From Nymphaea colorata (taxonomy: Eukaryota; Streptophyta; Magnoliopsida; Nymphaeales; Nymphaeaceae), in the NCBI RefSeq assembly GCF_008831285.2, contig NW_022204507.1:3449017-3513016 (forward strand): a DNA stretch of 64,000 nt, given 5' to 3'. Of the stretch, positions 37,291-50,470 are shown one piece after another (position 1 is the first letter of the stretch; each line of letters starts with the position of its first letter). The position numbers and the translations under genes are program-made. The notes below the pieces were generated by a model. The model was not told the DNA's origin and ran no database searches. It worked only from the letters and a program-made list of their open reading frames with translations.

Positions 37291-39131
37291 GCCTTCTATA
37301 GCATGAACCAAACTGTGCTAAGAGTTGGTTAAAATGACTATTTTACCCTTCTTAAATGGGATATTTAACTGATTCTTCCAAAAGAATTTCAAATATAAAG
37401 ACCATGAACTACACCAAAGCAAATCATACATATAGGTATCTAACTCCAGTATCCATATCACTCAAGTCATCATCACAAAAGAAATGAACATTTTGCTCCC
37501 AATCAACTCATTTTATCCATTTTCCCTGGCTTTGCAAATAACTATGGAAGTCCTGAGAATTTTATTACTAAGCAATTGGGGTTATTTCCATATAAGTCAA
37601 TGGAAACACCCAAACAAGTTTATTAGCTTACATTTGGTCAGAAATGATATAGAAAAAGCTAATTTCCCTCATTTTTCAATCATTTATAGTCATGAAAACA
37701 CATGAAGACTTGACTAGACCCACGATAAGATGTCCTCAGCATAAGCATATTATCTATAGCTCCATTTCCATTTTTGAAGCCTCAATTCTAGTGTTAGGAC
37801 AATCATTTTAAGAAATGACACCTTGTTTTTCCCATTTCCTCGTGTATGATCATCATTTTCCACTGATTTGCGTGAGTTAGACCAAATTGAGTTACGATCA
37901 GATTCTTAAGTGCATGAAATGACTATTCTTGGTTTCAATTCAGTAGTTCTGTTTTAGATTGAGCACACATTTTAGATTTTCAGTCGCTCATGGAGTGTTC
38001 AAATCTAGACATTGTCACAGTAACTTTTGAACTGATTTTTGAGAGATATGGAATACCAATTTTCAATTTGAATGCACAGATTGATTAAAATGTCACTTAA
38101 TGAGAGTACCAGTGTGCTTAGTGCTCCTACACAAGCTCAAAATCTCTGTTTCCCATTATACCCTTACCATTTCCATTTACATGTTCAAATACAATTTAGT
38201 CTATTTTAGAAAATCTGATTTTCCAAAGGCAAATTGAGTAACCTTTTAGTGAAGTTTGGCACGCCCACAAATTGAACCTCAAAAGCACCTCAGGAAGTCT
38301 TTTTAAGTCTCAAAAATTTTCACCATGACCAAATGACCATTTTACCTCATACATGGAGATTTTGAACTGATCTTTTAAAAAATGATTTCAAATGTAGGAG
38401 CCAACCATAGAAAGCCAGGGTCAAACTTACCCTATTTAGACATCTAATACCTAGACTATGATCAACTAAGTTGTCGCAACCATGTCAAATGACCATTTTA
38501 TCCCTAATGTAAGAAAATCTTAGAAATCTTAGTAATGATATAAAACAAACATAAATTGGGTAATTCTTAGCTCTACAAGTGCCTAAGAGAAGTTAAAGTC
38601 ATCTCACCAACCATTTTTACCAGTTTAAGTCAGCTCATCAGAACCGAGAACTACAATTTTTAGCTCGACTATATATCATTAAGTCTAACCAAATTCAGGG
38701 TTTGCTTTAGTGGAAAAAAATTATTATTTTACTTACTTTGAGTTACCAAGCTCACATTTTAGTTTCAAAGTTATTTGCAGATTTCCACTAGGCCACTCTC
38801 TCCCCTATTCAGCATTTTCGAATTATGTTATAGTGCAGCCGAGTTGAGTTAGCTCAAACCAAACTAGAATCATACTTATCATTTATAAATTTATCCTCCC
38901 TTAGTTTGGTTTAAGTTTATTCACCTTGGTTCCAGTTAATTTTGTTCCAAAGGTCCGAACTTCACTCTCTTTTTTGTTTTTAAGGCGTTTGAGCTCAACC
39001 TAGTGGAGTGAGCTGAAACTGAGCTAGGATCATGTTTATCATTTATAAATCTATCTTCTTTTAGTCTGGCTTGAGTTCATTTTTGAAGCCATCTGAGTTC
39101 ATTTTAGTTTGGAAGATCCTAAAGCTCATTT

Positions 39132-39166
<35 letters not shown>

Positions 39167-40680
39167 CTCTTTTTGTTGGATTTAAGCTGAACTTGACCTC
39201 AACCTAATAGAGTGAGCGATAATTGAGCCAAAATTGTATTTATCATGTATGAATCTATCTTTTTTCTTAGTTTTTGGGTTTGAGTTTATTCATACCCAAT
39301 TTGAGTTCAATTCAGTATTGAAGGTCTGGAACTCATTCATAATACTTGCTACACTCTGTAAACATCTATCAAGCTTAATTCAATTAACTCAGAGCAAAAC
39401 TTTCTGATATTTCAACATATTCTTACCAGTAAATGGCTGATCTAAGGCCCGCAACTCAACTAGAGAAGATGACAATCATAACCTAATTTTTGAAAACCTT
39501 CTATGTTTCTCTTTACACATATGACATTCACAGCTTGTAAATTTTAGAAAATTTGATTTTTAGAAGAATGTTGGAGGGTTTTTTAGTCATATTTTAACTA
39601 AAGTCAATCTAGAAATAGGCATATAGGCTGGTCTAATCAGATTTGCCAAACTCACCCTGAGCTTCAGAATTACACATAGGGAACAACAGTCATTTTCTTT
39701 TAAGCCATATTATTCTACAAAAACATAGGACATATGTCTCATATACATTAGTTTATGGCTTTCTTTGATTACTAGAGCTTTAAGCAAAGTCAAATCCATG
39801 ATTTATGCTTATTTGAGTTCAAAATCTACACAAGGAGTAAACCAATCAATTTTTTTCTAATCCATATTTTCTACATGAACCTATGATTATATCTCATATA
39901 TACTAAACATCATCAAGTTTGTCATTATTAAATCATCAAAGCTCCAACTTGAAATCATTTCAAACACATAATAGATAGTCCAAATCTTCACCCAAGGGTA
40001 AAAAGTCATTTCATTTTGAATCTCTTACCAATGCCCAAGGGTAAAACAACAATTTCATCTGCAATAATGTCATTTTGCACTTAATCTATATCCTGGATAT
40101 ACTTGACGTTATGGTATTTAAAGCATCAATTACAATGTTTACATCAACATTTTTAGATCTATGAACTATTGTCAAGCAGATCTCTTATCTAGAATTCTAA
40201 TCCAAATATCTAAAGATCCATTTTATAGAAACTTTCTATGGATTTAAATCTTGATCTGGATCTTAGATCCATGCCCATACCTATCATCTAGAATCTTCTA
40301 TGGATATCATGATTTGAATCTCAGAACCATATCCCAAACCAAGATCCAAATGCATAAATGTACATATATGCAAAAAATATCACAGTTAATTTTGAACACT
40401 ATGCGAGATGTCAATCCAAATAGTTGCTATAGATTCATGCAAACCTCTAAGTAGAGTACTTTGGTTCAGAACCATTTAATAGTGTTGTGTGCATTAGGAC
40501 TTAGAATTGAGAGTGATTTATTCATGTTCACTTACATTTAGAATTCCATACAACCCCTTTCAATTTAAGCATTGATCGAAAACAAATGTTGTTTCTCCCT
40601 TGGTTTTAACTCTCCATCTTTGGCAACATCGTATTAGAGTTCACTGATTGTGCATGTGCATGCTCATGAATTTCAAAATT
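37291..40680. other. AT-rich intergenic, possible retrotransposon non-coding DNA
   Basis: No gene. Phrases such as ATGACCATTTTACC recur in varied form through 37330-38480, suggesting diverged internal repeats of a retroelement spacer, but no coding domain is visible. Confidence 0.35.
38836..39335. repeat. Diverged tandem repeat, three units
   Basis: Each unit has AGCTCAA or ACCTCAACCTA, then GAGTGAGC, then TTATCATTTATAAATCTATC, then a TTAG..TGG..TGAGTTCATT stretch, ending with AAGGTC..GAACTCATT. The TTATC word recurs at about 38876, 39036 and 39240. The last interval is longer because of a (CT)n expansion at 39133-39170. Confidence 0.7.
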
Positions 40681-41740
40681 TTCCTTCACCTATATGGCCG
40701 CTTGGCCTAGATGGGGCCGCTCAAGAGGTTGATCTCCTGGCTCCTCCATAGTGCACTAGACATCACTCCCCAAATTCTGCGTGGAACTATTAATGCCCTC
40801 CACCTTGGTGCCCTTTGCCAACTAGGGAGGGAAGTTGGGGTGCATAAAGGCAACCTGGCCAATAAATAGCTAGGGCCCGACCTGCCCAATGCCATGCAGG
40901 ACCAGCCAGTGCCGAAGGATGCCACTAGCAGACCCCAGAGATTGCCACATGGCATGGGTATGCCAGCTGATCCAAATTCATCCTTTTTTTTTACCACATT
41001 TGATCACTTAGAGGGCTGATTTGCTGCCCTCGGCAATCAGCCCAGATTCTAGGATGACTCAGACTGAGCTGGCCACCGTGGACCAGCCACTATAGCAACA
41101 TGCCACCAGAGGTTCGACCCAAACTGCTAGCTTCTTAGGACACACACACTCTCTGCCATTGACCACCTACGTTGCCATTATTGGCCCAACCAAACCAAGG
41201 GCCATGCTCCTCTCCCAGTCACTTGCTCAAGGCCCCAGCCAATCCATGCAGTGCTAGCTCCTTAAGCTGGCCTTTCTTTGTGCAGGCTCTAGCCTAGCGC
41301 CCAGTTAGCCCCCACACCTTCCACCTTGGCACCACATCAGCATCACGTCATCCCATGTCAACATGGGACCCTCTACTTTCTCTCTCTTATTTAATAAGTT
41401 CATTTAGTCCTGCATTAATGTTGTCTCGTTTCTTGTTCTGAACTATTTGTGTGGGGGCAGTGCCCCACTTGAAACCAGTGACCATTGCCTGAATTTCACT
41501 GCCATAGCTATCAGTCCATGGTAGCATCTCTACCACCCACAGGTGGAGCTCTCCCAATGAGAGGAGCCACTCTTCCAGCAACCCACACATCACTCCAACG
41601 AGCTTTCTGGTGAGTCATGGGATGCTAGCTACCCCATCACCGCCCACAAAAACCTCACTACCGGCAAGCTCTTCCTGAGCAGGCTCCACCTCTGCCGCAG
41701 CTCCGAGAACACCACTGCCACTGGTCTTTTTCTGGTTGGT
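40681..41740. other. GC-richer block, unassigned
   Basis: This stretch is markedly richer in G+C than its surroundings and has several open stretches, but stops interrupt every frame and I recognise no motif. It may be a retrotransposon or gene remnant. Confidence 0.35.
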
Positions 41741-42087
41741 TGAGTTATTCTCCAAATGAGAGAGAATTTTTATTTAAATGTTTCAATGCATGCATTTTCC
41801 CTTCTTAAAAGCTTATTAGGAACAGATTCATTCTTATAGATGAGATCCACCCTTACATAATTAATAATTGGTTGAGATGATCCACTGATCTTCTTCCATT
41901 TCAATCTGTATTTCTCATAATTTTATGTAGATTCTTTTGAGAGAGGTGGTCAAGGAGGTTAGAAGCCATGCCTTCAACCCCTTTGATGTAAAAATCCCAG
42001 CCATAAACTATCACTGTTCATGTGTTATGTGGCCCTTTACCGAATCTTTTTAATTCAAAAAGCAACATTTACGTATATATATGAATG

Positions 42088-42131
<44 letters not shown>

Positions 42132-44371
42132 GTATATAGTTAAGGGTCACATCCTTAAGCTAATCTAAAGGAGATTGCTTCCAACATTGAATCTTGATGG
42201 CTCAAAACTACAAGATTTAGCCAATTAAAAGTTTGAAATCAGGCTGACTGAGTGCTATATACATGTATTTTTAAAACCTAGAATTTGATTTTTCAAATAA
42301 TCTAGGAACATCAAGTTTGAGATCCTAAAATACTTGCTTCAGCTCAAAGGAAGCTACTAATTTGTCAATGTCTATGAAATTAGACCAAATCCCTATTCTT
42401 GCCAAATCAGCACTGTAGAGAGTAGCTTCTAATATGGCTGATATTCATGATTTCGACTTCACATTTTTCAATTTTGCAATTGGTTTGGTTTTCAAATTAA
42501 TACACCACAAAATTTCTGCCAAAAGATGTAATTAAAATTCACAAAACCGGCAAGAGAAATTTTGTCAAATTCTCTCAACATACTATACTAATTTGCATAG
42601 CCTTGAGATTTAAAACCAAATTTGGAGTAAACATTTCTTGTAAGATCTGATTTGTATTACAAAATGTACTTCAATGGAAAAATAGATGTATATATTCAAA
42701 ATATGTATATATGTGTCATCAATTTCAAGATTTAATCTATAAAATTACATTTTACTTTGAAGAAAGATCTCGAAAGTAGACATTTCTTAATTTGCAACCA
42801 TTAAATCAGTACATGGCCTGTTTTATAATCATTTTAACATGAGGAAGTGGAGGTTTTCCACGTTCTTCCCATTCTAAAACTGGGATTTTTCATTCAATTT
42901 TCAGATTTCACTTTCGAGTTTAAGAATTTTATCTATGTCAAGCTTATGGACTGCATTCTAGTAGTTATACTTTATCCAATACCAAGTATAGCCTGGACAT
43001 TGTACTACATATCCAATTTAATATAAATTTGCTCTTTATTTCATGAATGCATGTATGATGGAATAAAAAATTAACACGTGTAGATGCATGGAGAGTTAGT
43101 GAGAGTGAAGAATGTATGCACACATATAGTTTATTTTCTTAATTCATGCATGCAGTCACTTATCTAATTCACACACACATGCACCATCTCTAGAAAGTAA
43201 ATGAACCAATTCAAGTTACAAAACATGACCGAGCTATATTTTAACACAGAATTTGGAATCTCACTTAGTGTTGAAAAGAAAATACAAGAAACCTATCAAT
43301 CTTACCAACAAATATATTTGGAACATAAAAATTTTCTATAAAACATTGGAATCCCTATTTTTCCAAAAACAAGCTTTACTTGAAAAATTTACAATCTTCT
43401 CTAAAAGAGAACTTGGTACAATTTCAATTCAAAATTCCTATTTTTTTGATGAACCAATTTTCAAATTTGATCAATTGATCCATTTTTTCAAGCTAAATCA
43501 ACTATTTAAGTCAAGTTCATTTTTTGAATTTACTTTAAACTAAGTTCAAAATTTTGATCCAAGATTGCATATTAACTTCAAGTTCATGAACTAAAACTCC
43601 AATTTTCAACTATTTAGAAATAAAATCCTCAATTTACAAATATAATTTCCAACCAAATTTCCAAAACTCTCAAATTTTTAGATCAAATCAATGGTCCCAA
43701 CTAGAATCAATTTTGAACAATTTTTAATTTTGCCAAAATTCAAAAGAATTTGCCCAAATTTCAAAAACAAGTTGAATTTCTAAATAACTTGTCAAAACCA
43801 ATTAGATTTTCAAATAACTTGTTTAAAATCCATTTCATTTTATCTAAAACAAGGTCAAAACGTTGATTGTTCAAAATTAAGTTCAAATGGACTTCAAAAT
43901 CAAATTTCAAACCCTTATGCACAAACATATATAATGCATCGATCAAATGACTTGTACAACTTTTGAGAAATGCTTAGTCTTAGGTCCAATTATCCATGTT
44001 AAAGGCGGGGAGACATGGTTAGACCTCGTACCAGTGGGCGGATCCCTTTCTCTTGCAATTTTTCTAATATCCAAATCTCAAATTTTCGGCTTCACGCTAC
44101 TTCCCATTCAGGGGAGGGGAGAAAATAGATGGCATGCCTGGTGGGACCCATTATAGTGCATGTAAGGATTTTTTAGGTCATGTACAAGTCATTTTAACAT
44201 TGCTAGACATCAATTGCATGCAAACCCTTCATGACCATACCTACTGGTATCATGCATATTGTATTGCAGAGGAAGAAGGCAGAGAACAAGAGAAACTTCT
44301 AGTTGGGCCTTGCCGGATCAAGTTACTAAGAAAAAGTGGCACCACACTCTCAAGAGGAACAACTTAATGGT
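41741..44371. other. AT-rich intergenic sequence with (TA)n
   Basis: No gene recognised. A TA microsatellite lies at about 42095-42129. From 42400 to 43950 there are many AAATTTTCAA/TTGAAAATTT words, which look like diverged low-complexity repeats. Confidence 0.4.
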
Positions 44372-44379
44372 ATTTGGAG

Positions 44380-45320
44380 CAATGTTGTAAAAGGCAATAA
44401 GGTGAGGCGACACATTCAGCCTCTCATGAGGCGAGGGAAGCTGAGGCATTAGTTCCAGCGTAGCTTCACCGACAAGTTTGTGAATTATATAATATTTATA
44501 AAAATAACATCAAAACTGAAAAAAATGACTACAATACTAAGCATATCAATAAAAACTAATACACAATATATGCAAACTACAATAATTTGCAAATCCAAAC
44601 AAATACAATGTCATAACATACATAGTGCAAAGAGTGCTTGCATAATTGGCGTAGAAGCAAGACTTGTCCTAAACAGGTCATAGGACTATCATTGAAAAAC
44701 AAATATCCAAAACTAGGAAAACCAAAATTCATATGATAATATCAATTAAGAGAATAAGTAAATAACAAGTATTGGTGGGAAATAATATAAGCATACTGAA
44801 ATGTGTATAAGTACAAAAATTAAAAAAGTAACTAATTTGTGTTATTATCAAGTGATATTTAACAAAGTTCAAATGATTTTTGTAGGCGATTGGCCAATCG
44901 TATCTTCATCATTTTCATATTCTGTAATGGATGACAATTCATCATCATTTGAATAGAGTTCATCTTCCTCTTCAGTTGCTTCATCATCAAAACTCTCATG
45001 TTGTAAATCTTCTATTATTGTTTTACCTTGATATAAAAACAATAATACATAACCAAATATAATAGTAAGTAAAGAAAAAAAACAATGTTCTTATCTTTAT
45101 TTCACAAATTACAAACATATAGCATTACTTTTTTCAACACTTTTCCCTGAGGCGTATGCCTCAAGGATGGAGCATACCATGATGGAGGCATACGCCTATA
45201 TTAAATGAGGTGCATGCTTCTGGGATGTGTGCACCTCAAGGCCCTGCCTCAAGGCATTTTTCTAAAAAACGCTTTGAGTTGCATTTTTTTTGTGTGATGC
45301 ATACGCTTCTTACAACATTG
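44380..45320. mobile_element. Complete non-autonomous hAT element with 8-bp TSD
   Basis: It begins CAATGTTGTAAAAGGC and ends GCTTCTTACAACATTG, so the first 11 bases of the ends are perfectly inverted. ATTTGGAG lies immediately before (44372-44379) and immediately after (45321-45328): the 8-bp target duplication of hAT elements. Subterminal GAGGCG/CGCCTC words (GGTGAGGCGAC on the left, CCTGAGGCGTATGCCTCAAG on the right) are internally palindromic. The interior carries a minus-strand acidic frame (DEATEEEDELYSNDDELSS, ITEYENDEDTIGQ), but the dimerisation region of a hAT transposase is not visible. The intact duplication suggests a relatively recent insertion. Confidence 0.9.
44880..45050 (-). 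pseudogene. Acidic C-terminal tail inside the hAT element
   Basis: The frame reads LFLYQGKTIIEDLQHESFDD, then EDELYSNDDELSSITEYEND, then EDTIGQSPTKII and a stop. The copy near 53.9 kb preserves the same frame (SLDDEEDELTQYLDGSNDDE, DTIDQLPTKVI) with length differences in multiples of three. It could be the tail of the transposase that built this family. No initiating exon was found. Confidence 0.45.
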
Positions 45321-45328
45321 ATTTGGAG

Positions 45329-47124
45329 GTAACATGGAAAAGCATTTCAAAGTAGAGAGACAGATGCTTTCTTTTGCAACTTTCCCTTCTATTTTCCTCT
45401 TGAGTAATTTTTGAAGTTATTCTTTCTTCTTGATGCAACGAGATGATTACCTCCACAGTTCTCAACTGCTTCAAACTCTTTACCACCATAACTGACCCAG
45501 TATGACAAGGCAACTTGAATGAACTAAAAGTCTACCTGCAGTGCTTGCCAAGTATGCTGTAGACCCAATATCATCCTATTAGGAAGAAAGCATCAAGCAT
45601 TTTCATGATACAACAGAACCAAGATCAACCTATTAGGAAGAAACCATCGAACAGGCTCATGTTACAACAAAACCATTATCATCTTATAAACTTTTTAATA
45701 GGCTTACTCTCTCTCTCCCCCCAACACCACCAACACAACCCACCCCCCCCCCCCAACAAAAAAAAAAAAGAAGAAAGACAAACCAACACATGCTCACATT
45801 CTGATGACTAGCTCTCAAGCAGTTCTATTGCAAATAATTTTATGCTTATGACGAAAAACACTACACCTCAAAATAGTTCATGCAAGTAATATCTTCATAT
45901 TTCTTTTGACAAAAGAAAAAGGTTGGTCAGTCTAGGTGCTAAGAAATATAATCCCATGTTAGCCAGAGTCACTAGCCAAATGCATACAGAGGTCCACTAT
46001 GTGATAGACAAAAGGTACAAATGATTCAGCCAGCCAGGATTCATACAATTACCTTCGCAATGTGTTCCAATTCAGACATGCTCAGATAACTTTCATGATG
46101 CTGCACACTCCACGAGAATTGCAAACATTTTCATGAGACCATCAAGTATCCTTTACACCGAACCAATGCCCAAAAAGGACTGTGGTATTAAAGCTGACGA
46201 ATATTTGTGAACAAAGTCTCACATATAAGCAGTTCGGTTATATGTGCACAAAGGCTGATTCAAAATGTTCAGCAGATAAGAACACCCTAGTGATTGGAAA
46301 ACGTAAATCAAGATTTAACTTAGTACTATGACTAGACACCAACTCCTACTGATGCAATGCATGTTTTCTCACCTAGGATATTGATGATGCCACTGCAACC
46401 TTTTGTGTGTGTATACAAAAAGTGGAAAAAAAAAGTGATAAAATGAAATGTCGTTTAAAAATTCAAAAACATATTTAAAAATGAAAAACGAAAAAACGCA
46501 ACTCATTTCACTTATATAAATTAAAGTGCTGAAATAAAATGTATATGCACATAAAGAATCACATATCAAAAGTCTGAATTAACATTTGAAGAGGTTTGAT
46601 CATTGCCTATCGTATGAAGGAAGCTAGAAAAGAAAAGAAAAAGACAAAGACAAGAAGCTTTTTGGTTTCTTTCCACTGTTTATTTAGACAATGACCAATA
46701 GAAAACAAAAAAAAAAACAAGTCTTCTATTCAACGAGAAAGGTTACCCCATTAAATGTTTATACATGTTTATTTAGTGTGCAAAATGTGGACTAATTGAT
46801 ATTTCAGTTCAAAAAACATGCCCCCAAATGCAAAAAAGGGTGTATAAAAAGTCCCACTCATGTATAAATGGATAATGTAGATGGTTGCCATATAAATTGG
46901 TTGGAAAGGCAGTCGTAGAGAGTATACCTATCCTTATCTTGGAAGCCTACCTCTATGAACTGCAGGAGATGGATTGCATAGGGAATCATCAGTTCGGCTT
47001 TTGGTTCTTAAAAGTTGAAAATCTTGCAATATTTCTTAATAAGCTTCAAAATTAGGCATTCGAAATATGACAAAATAAAACAGCAAGAAAAATCACAGAA
47101 CAAAGATTGGGGTTCCAGAAAAAA
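45329..47124. other. Intergenic with weak exon-like pieces
   Basis: A 55-60 bp near-duplicate (CCTATTAGGAAGAAA at about 45577 and 45634) and a C-rich run near 45740 are visible. On the minus strand, SYLSMSELEHIAK before a GTAATT donor (near 46070) looks exon-like, but I cannot assign it. Otherwise nothing recognised. Confidence 0.3.
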
Positions 47125-47399
47125 CTCTAGGGGCCGTTTGATGGACTGGCAATATCCTGTAGCCATGCAAAATTTTTCTCATTCCATCAAAGGTGGAATG
47201 AAAATTATAACCATTAAACATGTTTCCAGAAAATTTTTTTCGTAATGTTTCCACCGTGAGAGGTGGAAACATTTTGCCGGTTTTATTTTTCTGCCCATTA
47301 GGGCACCCACGCATCGCCTCCCACCCACGCATCGCCTCCCTCTCCCTCCTACCGCAGGCCCACAGCTGCCTCCATCACCTCCGTCCTGCCAGCTGGTCA

Positions 47400-47525
47400 T
47401 CGTCTCTCTCGCCCTCTCACTCTCCTGCTCCCTCGTCGTGTCTCTCACCCTCTCACTCTCCTGCTCCCCTCATTGTCTCTCTCACCCTCTCACTCTCCTG
47501 ATCCCCAACTCGTCTCTCTCACCCT
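47400..47525. repeat. 36-37 bp CT-rich minisatellite
   Basis: Three to four units of GTCTCTCTCACCCTCTCACT followed by CTCCTG. The word CCCTCTCAC recurs at 47412, 47448 and 47485. Confidence 0.85.
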
Positions 47526-48244
47526 TGCTGAAGAAGAAGCCCTCTGTCTCTTCATCTGTCATTTGTGCAGTGGCTTCCGTGTTAGGAAACATTGATTTTG
47601 GCTAGCCCTGTTACCGTAGCACAGGAATCCATCTCTTCAACAAATTGAGGCACGATTGTTACTCTGTGAGCAGATCTGCAAGGTTTTCGTGGAAATGTTA
47701 GTGTTTGAACATGAATGGTGAATAATATTTAATTTTTTTTTCCGTTTCTCGCTGAATTTTTGCAAATCCCTCTTTCTATTTTGGCTCCTACTGTGAAAGA
47801 AATTTTTTTTCTGGAGGCTTCCATATAGAAAGTCCAGTCTGTTTCTCTATCCCCTTTTTCTTTTGTGAGGGTTTCTTGTCGCAGAGATCGATTTTGTTAA
47901 GTTTGTACATTTTGTAGTTGACTGGTTTCTTCGCAAATGCGTTAACTTCTTAACTCGTGCTTACCAATTAGCTTGACAATTGAATGTTCCTGTCTTTTTC
48001 TTTGAAAAAGCTTGCAGCTAGAACAGACTCATCAAGCTCTGCCTTTCTTCTGTCCTGTGGATGGAATCTCTCATTTCTAAAGAGAAAGCCGTTCTTTTTG
48101 ATGTTGTTGTTGTTCCAAACAAAAGATTTTACTATTTTCTTATTTACTGAATAGGAAAATGTTTTAGATACATAGCTGACAGTGAATACAAAAGAAAACC
48201 ACAAGTATACGTATGAACTCATTCCAGTATTTATAGGTAAACAC

Positions 48245-49055
48245 CTACAGCGGATACAGCGATTGGATCTGAACATCTGCTGGAAACAGCTTGCACTCTT
48301 CAGAAAATGGCTGTGTTTGTTTTTCAGCAATAGAATCTAAGAGTTGAATATCTTTGGCAACTTGTTCATCAACACTGGAGAGAAAATGCAGCTTAGATAG
48401 GATAAAATGACTAAAACTATTCATAATTGAACTAAGAGTTTTTCATGAGAAGTGGCTATTGCTAAGCTAGTTAAATTTTTACTTAAAGGTTCAAAATCAT
48501 GTTAACCTCCATTCAGGGTTGTCAGCATAGCAGCTTGCCTCCACAAGGTCTACAATAAAACAGAGTATATCAGAACGATCTTCATAGCTACGTCTGCCCT
48601 GTAAGATAAGACTCAATCACTGAACAATCCCATAAGTGACATCTCTTTCATGGCATGCAACATAAAAGCTTCAATGCACTATCTTCTAGAATATAGTTCA
48701 CATGCATATCAATGTATTGTAAAATAATACATGCACATGCATACATCATAGGGTAGTTATAACTTCCATCATTTTTGTCCAATGTCCATAAAATAAATTC
48801 TCAAGAAAATTAAATTTTATTTGATGACACACTTTAGAGAAAGAGTAGAAAAAACGTTGAGCAAATCCTCAGTGCAACTAATAAATTTTAGTTGTTCCCC
48901 AACTCAAATATCTAATGCTCGGATAAACCCAATCTTATTCACAATATAGACTAAAGCTTTCTATGTCCCTTTTTCCTTTCACGTAAGCATTTGGAATGAG
49001 TGATACCTTGCAAACAACAATAATCATTTCTTAGTAAAAATAGAAGGCCTCTCTG

Positions 49056-49090
<35 letters not shown>

Positions 49091-49950
49091 CATATTAGTA
49101 ATGGGTGTCTTCGAGATTATTAGCATGAATTTGCTTTTCTGCTATGCTTCTAATTCTTTTAAGTTGGCTGTTATTATAGACCATAAAGGTTAGGTGCCTG
49201 TTTCCCAAGTACAGATCTCTCTCTCTCTCTGCAAACATATTAGTAATGGGTTGTGCATGCTTCCCAAGTACAGATATCTCCTGGTCTCTCTTTCTCTCCA
49301 CGCACAGATTAGTAATGGGTGTCTTCGAGATTACTAGCATGAAATTGATTTTCTGCTACGCTTCTAACTTTTTTAAGTTGGTTGCTGGTATGGGCCATAA
49401 TAAAGGCAAGTGCACATTTACTTCATTCTGCATTTTCTTGTGTCTTTAACATTTGCATCAAATAGTTTAGATTTTTGAACACAGTGATATGATTTGACCC
49501 GATTGGATTCATGCTAGATGAAATGTAACGGTCTTGGGAGGATTCTGAGTTAAGGCATGATCAGCAAGTTCCAATGAAAGGCATCTGCGTGGGAGAACTT
49601 TCCTTAATTTATTGCAAACATGATCAACAAGTTTATTCCTACTTTTTTGTTTTATTGCAAGTTGATAAGCAAATCCCCTTCATAGAATGTTGCCACAGGG
49701 GAGTTTAGTTTGATTCAAGAAAGCTATAAGGCTTCATGAAACATCATGAAATGGGCTTATGCATGATATCTTTATCTGCATAATGCAGTTTATGTTTTTG
49801 CTGTCTGAAGGGACTGATAAAAGCCTAAAACACATACCTGGTATCTTCTAGAATCAAAATGTTTCAAAGAGATGGTAGCCCATGGGCAAACACCATTGAT
49901 TACTTTTAAAGGAAGACAACCCGAGAACGATCTCAGACTGCATTTCTGCA
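48245..49950 (-). pseudogene. Multi-exon gene fragment, unassigned, within TIR element
   Basis: Three exons join in phase. The first (to 49838) contains SFSGCLPLKVINGVCPWATI and SLKHFDSRRYQ and ends CAG|GTATGT. The second (48598-48507) lies between TTACAG and GTTAAC and reads GRRSYEDRSDILCFIVDLVE, ASCYADNPEW. The third (48374-48245) follows CTCCAG and reads [40 protein letters not shown], then a stop. The junction codon between exons 2 and 3 is completed exactly (AG|T). The frames have no internal stops, so this may be the 3' part of a real or recently captured gene. I do not recognise the family and see no catalytic motif. The gene's start was not found. Confidence 0.55.
49095..49440. repeat. 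Direct duplication, 214-bp offset
   Basis: TTAGTAATGGGTGTCTTCGA and the following 90 or so bases at about 49095 recur at about 49309 with scattered changes. Between them TTCCCAAGTACAGAT is also doubled, next to (CT)n runs. Confidence 0.8.
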
Positions 49951-50148
49951 TGCCATGCCAAACATTTGTCTATTTTGGAATTAGAATGCCTTGATTATGT
50001 ATGTTTCTTTTTAACCAGATGGCTGAAATGGATCTCCTCTCTTTGACATCCTTCATTACTGTTGATGCATACTCAGAGTAGTTGTTAGTTTACATATTTT
50101 AATGATGTAGTGGACCTTTATTGCAACTTGGAGACGAAACTGCATTAC

Positions 50149-50470
50149 AATTGTAATTGCATAATTTAACAACTTAAAAATTCTTTATGTTTGTTGCTAT
50201 TACCTTTGGAATTTTCTGTCATCTACTGTCATTAGTTACTGATTTCTAGTCAGAACTTGATATGCCTTATACTTGCCATTGAACATGTAGACATTGAACA
50301 GCAAGTCATTGCTTTCTTCATTATTTTGAATATTATTCATATAGTAATTGCATAATTTAACAACTAAATTTTATGTTTGTGCTAATACCTTTGGAATTTT
50401 CTGTCATCTATGTCATTAGTTACTGATTTCTAGTTCAGAACTTGCTATGCCCTTATACTTGCCATTAGAC
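50149..50470. repeat. Direct duplication, 191-bp offset
   Basis: TAATTGCATAATTTAACAAC, then CCTTTGGAATTTTCTGTCAT and CATTAGTTACTGATTTCTAG, occur from 50154 and again from 50345, with small indels. Confidence 0.85.

Noticed and set aside
40707-41593. Genes in the GC-richer block
   Set aside because: Every frame is interrupted and none carries a recognisable motif; base composition alone is not enough.
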